This document shows positions 59,991 through 64,000 of a stretch of 64,000 bases of DNA, in pieces. This DNA is from Emydura subglobosa (taxonomy: Eukaryota; Chordata; Testudines; Chelidae), in NCBI GenBank assembly GCA_007922225.1, contig ML679973.1:4936597-5000596 (forward strand). The letters run 5' to 3'. The stretch's first letter is position 1; every line of letters begins with the position of its first letter. The notes below the pieces were generated by a model that did no database searches, had not been told where the DNA came from, and saw only the letters and a program-made list of their open reading frames with translations. A program made the translations under genes and the position numbers.

Positions 59991-60559
59991 CACACTAGGT
60001 GAGAGGAGGTTGATGAGAGCCTGTGGACTCGGTTAGACCTGCCCTGTTTCACCTGCGAGAGGCACCAAGCCTGGAGAGAGTGGTAAAAAGGGGGGAAAGC
60101 CCAGCTCAATGGGGGCTGACCAGGAGGATGAGAGGGGCCCTGGAAAGAAGGCCTGGGTGAGTCCAGGACCTATCGTGGGACTGCCTGGAGGAAGGACTGG
60201 CTGGGGCCGAAAGATGACCAGACACTGCTAGACATCAGAGCCTCCCTAGGAATGGGTGGGCCTGGCATGGGACTTTTACATGTACTTTGTTCTCAGGGAC
60301 TACGGGGGTTTCCCTTTCAGGATCTGTGAAGGACTGCAAGAGGAAGGGGCTGGTGGAAAGGGCTAGAGGCAGGCTGTGGAAGGAAGCACCCAGGAAGGAA
60401 GCAGCAGGTCTGAATAGGCAGACTGTAGCTGTTTATTACAAGGTGCCGAGCCTGGAACCCAGAGTAGAGGGAGGGCCTGGGTTCCCCTACCTGCCTATTG
60501 CCAAAGGTGACGCCCCCCTTCCCCTTTAAAGCCCTGTGAATTTTTAAAATTCCTTTCGT

Positions 60560-61105
60560 GGGTTGGCGAGCACACCTCGCAGCTCTCCATTGTTGAGTTT
60601 AACGGCCCAGCTGACCATGTTGGCTACACGCTGCAGACAGGTTCCTGTCTGTAGTACACAGGAGGCATTGGATCTCCTGGGCCTGTGCGGAGATGAGGCT
60701 GTATAGGCATTGCTCCGATTCAGCTGTAGAAATGCGGACATCTATGGGCAGATTGCTCGGGGGTGCAGGAGAAGGGCTACAGCAGGGACTAGCAGCAGTG
60801 GTGCATCAAAGCCCAGGAGCTCCAACAGTCATACCAGAAAGCCAGGGAGGCCAACAATCAGTCTTATGTGGAGCTGCAGACCGGCCGCTTTAACAAAGAG
60901 CTACATGCCATCCCTGACGGAGATCCCACCACTATCTGCAAGAGCACTGTGGATACTTACCAGGAGCCCAAGTCACAGGCCCTGGCTGTGAACAGCAAGG
61001 GGGAGGAGGTGGACGAGGAAGAGGAGGAGGATGGGGGACAGGCAACTGGGGGATCCAGCTGCACAGTCCAACCAGCTCCACCGCAGTCCAACCAGCCCCA
61101 ACAGC
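60560..61105 (+). pseudogene. Decayed Myb/SANT-like DNA-binding domain ORF (Harbinger-type / MSANTD-like)
   Basis: Plus-strand frames read DLLGLCGDEA (near 60,670), RNADIYGQIARG (near 60,730), SYQKAREANNQSYVELQTGRFNKELHAI (near 60,823-60,912), then an acidic DEEEEED tract and [10 protein letters not shown]. This is the trihelix Myb/SANT region of the small DNA-binding protein encoded by PIF/Harbinger transposons and by MSANTD-type genes that are very abundant in turtle genomes. A one-base frameshift near 60,760 and an in-frame TAG just after it destroy the ORF. Confidence 0.68.
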
Positions 61106-61109
61106 TGAG

Positions 61110-61590
61110 CTTGGGAGACCAAAATTGCAGACAGTACTCCAGATGTGGTTTCACCCGTGCCTTGTATAATGGTACTAACATTTCCCTCTCTGCTAGAGAT
61201 ACCTCACCTGATGCATCCTAGGACTGCTTTAGCCTTTTTCACGGCTGCCTCATGTTGGCGGCTCATAGTCATCCTGTGGTCAGCCTATACGCCCAGGTCT
61301 TTCTCCACCTCTGTCGCGTCCAACTGATAAGTCCCCAGCTTATAGCAAAAATTCTCGTTGTTAGTCCCTAAATGCATGACCTTGCACCTTGCACTATTAC
61401 ATTTCATCCCATCCAAGGTTCCAGGAGATCCTGCAAGCCAGCACTGCATCAGAGAATGAGCACAGGGCTTGAAGGATGACCCTTGCAGACCGCATGGACA
61501 AAAATAGAGAGGAGAAAAATGGAGAGGAGAAAGGCACAAGAAAAGGAGGGGGACAGTTCTTGACCTTGGCAGAGCAAAGCACACTCACAT
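61110..61590 (-). mobile_element. CR1-like LINE fragment, end of reverse-transcriptase ORF
   Basis: Minus-strand frames show ARCKVMHLGTNNE and TEVEKDLGV (near 61,400-61,290), then [21 protein letters not shown] (near 61,175-61,115). These blocks come from the C-terminal part of CR1/L2-type ORF2. They are in different frames with stops between, so the copy is dead. It abuts the Myb/SANT-type remnant on its low-coordinate side. Confidence 0.78.
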
Positions 61591-62331
61591 CATTGCCGAG
61601 TGGTCTTCTTTCTAAGTGCTCGGCGGCTGTCAAAAGGGAGTGAAGGATTCCTCTCCAGGCGGCGCGGCACTAAGTCAGTGGGTGGAGAGTGTGATCTGGC
61701 TGTGGCCGATCCTTACTCTGCCTTAACTACAGCCAGTGAGACTTCAGTTACCCAAACTGCAGTTAGCCACAAAATGCACTTGTCTGGAATGAGGGTGTGT
61801 AGTAAGGCCCAGAGACTCAAAGGTATTTAGGCACCTAACTGACTGATTTCTGTGGGTCTTGGGTACCTGAGTGCCTAATCCTCCACCTCAGTGTCCAGCC
61901 TGAGGAGTGAGCTGGGTGCTATGGCAATGTGTGGGTGAATGGAAGGGTAGTTGCTAATCTCCTCTGCAGGGGGCATGGAGAAAGATGGGGGCATCGATAT
62001 ACCGTGTATCATCCAGCCTCACCCCCAACCGGCCCTTGGTTCACCCGTCCTGCTCCGACTGTCTTGCATGTGAGGCCCTCCTGCCCTTGAGCTAACTCCA
62101 GGCTCACAGGGCCTAGCCACCTCTTTGCTGCCCCTTCTCCTTATGCTCCCTGTGGCACTGGCCCACCAGGTATCAGCTCTCGCCAAGGCTTTAGGTCTCA
62201 ACCAAGCACTGACAAATTCATTGCTGGAAACCAGTCTGTTTCACCTGTCTGCTAGTGTGGTGAAGATGGGGACTGGACTTTATGAAATGCTTGTAAATTG
62301 CCGCATGCAGTAACCTCCCTGGTAACATCTG

Positions 62332-63181
62332 TGTCACCTGCTGTAAGGTAATATTTACGTTTTGCGTTACAATTGTAAAACATGTTTGCTTTGAAACTGT
62401 AAGCCTAGCAGGAGGGCTCCCACTTGCTCATCAAGAAGGCTTTCAAAATTAAATGTGCCATTGTGGAACATCACCATAAAAAGACGTTGTTAATCGCCCC
62501 TTCACACGCACACAGAAGCTACCTGCAAAAGGGCTCGGCCCGTCCGCTTCAATTCTGGAAAAAGGAAACAAAAATAACTGACAAGAAAATTTTTCATCTC
62601 TTTGCTGTTTGGACTCTCACGGGGCCAGAGCGATGAAGCAGAAGCAGAGATCCCCACAGTCAATCTGAGTTAGCCCTAAGAGAAATTCAGACCTGAGCTA
62701 CTACGACTCTGGCACTTTCTGGAAACGATAGGCTGTAACTCATTTGTGTGTATATATACTACCCGCTTTAGCCTTATAAATAGCTCATTTCTTTCTCTTA
62801 GCCCATAAATTTTTAGTTAATTTTTGATGGGATTGGCTACAGGTGTTATCTTTGGTGTAGGATATAAAATGAAGTTGACCTGGATAAGAGATTGGTCCTT
62901 TGGGACTCAGAGCAACCTGAATATTTTGCGTTCTTTGGTGTAGCAACCACCTGTTACTTAGTTCAGCTTGCCTGGGTGGAAAGATAGATTGGAATGCCCA
63001 GGTGGACTGCCTGTGACTCCATGTTCAGACTGTTATGGTGCTTTCGGAGTTCACAGTTGTTACTGCGTGGGTGCAATCTAATTATAGAACGTACCATCAG
63101 TTTGGGGTCTCTGCCTTGCTTCTTGACAGCCTGCCCTGAGGTTGGCACGCATGGTCCTGAGCCACTCCAGACAGCGTGACA
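62332..63181 (+). mobile_element. LTR-like dispersed repeat, copy 3 (diverged, about 850 bp)
   Basis: Runs from TGTCACCTGCTG to GCGTGACA. It shares with copies 1 and 2 a diverged core ('gattggctacaggtgttatctttggtgtagg') and an end block 'cagcctgccctgaggttggcac'. Its right end TCCAGACAGCGTGACA is the reverse complement of the left-end motif of copy 1 with one mismatch, so the family may carry terminal inverted repeats. It could be a DNA element or an LTR. Confidence 0.5.
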
Positions 63182-63774
63182 CGCCACCTACATAGTGGAA
63201 CTGCACGAGTTCCACTTCTGACCTTCTGGCCAGATCACTATGGTCCTTCCCTTCCAGGGTATCAAAGTCTTTCAAGGTGAACTGTCCCAGGAGTCTGCTC
63301 TCCTCTGCCTGTTCTGTGCCATTCCCCCAGTGACTGGGAAGGGTACCCGGTCCTGCCCTCTGCTCTGGGTTCCAGCACAGGGGCTCTCTCATCAGCAGCC
63401 AAGGTCTGCCCTATCCAGACCTTGCTGCTCTCCCCCTTTTCGGTCCTCCCCCTTCTCTAGGTTTGCCAGCCCAAACTTCCTTGCCCTAGTGCGTAACTGT
63501 AGGCTACCTCTCTCTAGCCCCAAACACACCTCCCTTCTCCCAGGAAGTGACTGCAGACTACTTCCCCTACAAACCCCTCCTGCTTCTGGATACACTGATT
63601 GCCTCAGCCCTTTCTTCCCCCCGCCAAAAAATAGCCCTTTTCCACCTACAGCTGGGAAGGAGATCCTCCTGCCACGGTAATCAGTGCGTTTTTAAGGCAG
63701 CCGGCTACCACAGTGAGGGGCATTCGATATGAACCTAGATAAACTGAGAGAGAAGTATGGCTGTGAGATTAACA

Positions 63775-64000
63775 ACAATAGATAGCTATTTTATCACCAA
63801 AACATTTTGCAGATATTACCTAATTAACTCTCACAGTTGCCCTATAAGATGAGCAGCGATCTGTATCTACATCAGCGTGCACACTACTTTGCCCACCATT
63901 AGCACCTCCCATCTGGGGATTTTTACAAACAGTAATAAGTTTAGCCTCACAAGCCCCAGGGTAGATAGGTTATCCCCCTTTCACAGGTGGGGAAACTGAG
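63775..64000 (-). mobile_element. MIR-like SINE, cut by the window edge
   Basis: 'caaaacattttgcagatattacctaattaactctcacagttgccctataagatgagcagc' and the terminal 'ttatccccctttcacaggtggggaaactgag' fit reverse-complement MIR copies. There may be two partial copies. Confidence 0.6.

Larger units (their letters stand above)
49881..64000. other. 5' flank beyond the CpG island, no functional gene seen
   Basis: Repeats dominate (listed separately). Unassigned stretches include 51.0-52.0, 53.1-53.8, 55.3-58.7 and 63.2-63.8 kb. No exon with recognisable homology to a host gene was found, apart from a decayed Myb/SANT-type ORF at about 60.6 kb. Confidence 0.5.

Overview
This is a stretch of nuclear DNA from a vertebrate, most likely a turtle. 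The evidence is intron-containing genes with GT/AG boundaries, a CpG-island promoter and a dense mix of old repeats. These include CR1 LINE 3' ends, MIR-like SINEs, many non-autonomous DNA transposons whose ends read 'gtctacac...', a DIRS-type retrotransposon, and dispersed families that I associate with turtle genomes. I see no prokaryotic or organellar gene, tRNA gene, rRNA gene or CRISPR array.

One protein-coding gene is clearly supported. It lies on the minus strand with coding sequence between 20,999 (ATG) and 13,942 (stop). Four coding exons (20,888-20,999; 17,057-17,592; 14,593-14,889; 13,942-14,028) join in frame, with intron phases 1, 0 and 0, into a 343-residue type II membrane glucuronosyltransferase of the B3GAT (GlcAT) family. 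It is closest to B3GAT1 (GlcAT-P, the HNK-1 epitope enzyme). All catalytic landmarks are present, but the stem and C-terminus diverge from textbook B3GAT1, so it may be a B3GAT1-like paralogue. The last coding exon is only 87 bp, too short to appear as a long ORF.

A CpG island at about 48.84-49.88 kb holds a minus-strand TATA box (49,503-49,511), followed by about 200 bp without an ATG and a strong splice donor (CAG|GTGAGAG at 49,280/49,279). I infer a promoter and non-coding first exon, most simply for the B3GAT1-like gene, with a 28-kb first intron.

Layout: 1-13.9 kb is 3' flank (perhaps including 3' UTR), with CR1, MIR and MITE-like repeats. The coding exons and three introns occupy 13.9-21.0 kb. 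The presumed first intron (21.0-49.3 kb) holds a DIRS element (28.2-32.1 kb), a CR1 LINE (34.4-35.9 kb), a first copy of an LTR-like family (40.6-41.6 kb) and a transposon split by a GC-rich insertion (45.0-46.2 kb). The CpG island follows. The 50-64 kb region is repeat-rich 5' flank, with two more LTR-like copies (54.2-55.3 and 62.3-63.2 kb), a decayed Myb/SANT-type ORF (60.6-61.1 kb) and CR1 fragments. No second functional gene is visible. Repeat assignments are from recognition by eye, and their boundaries are approximate.
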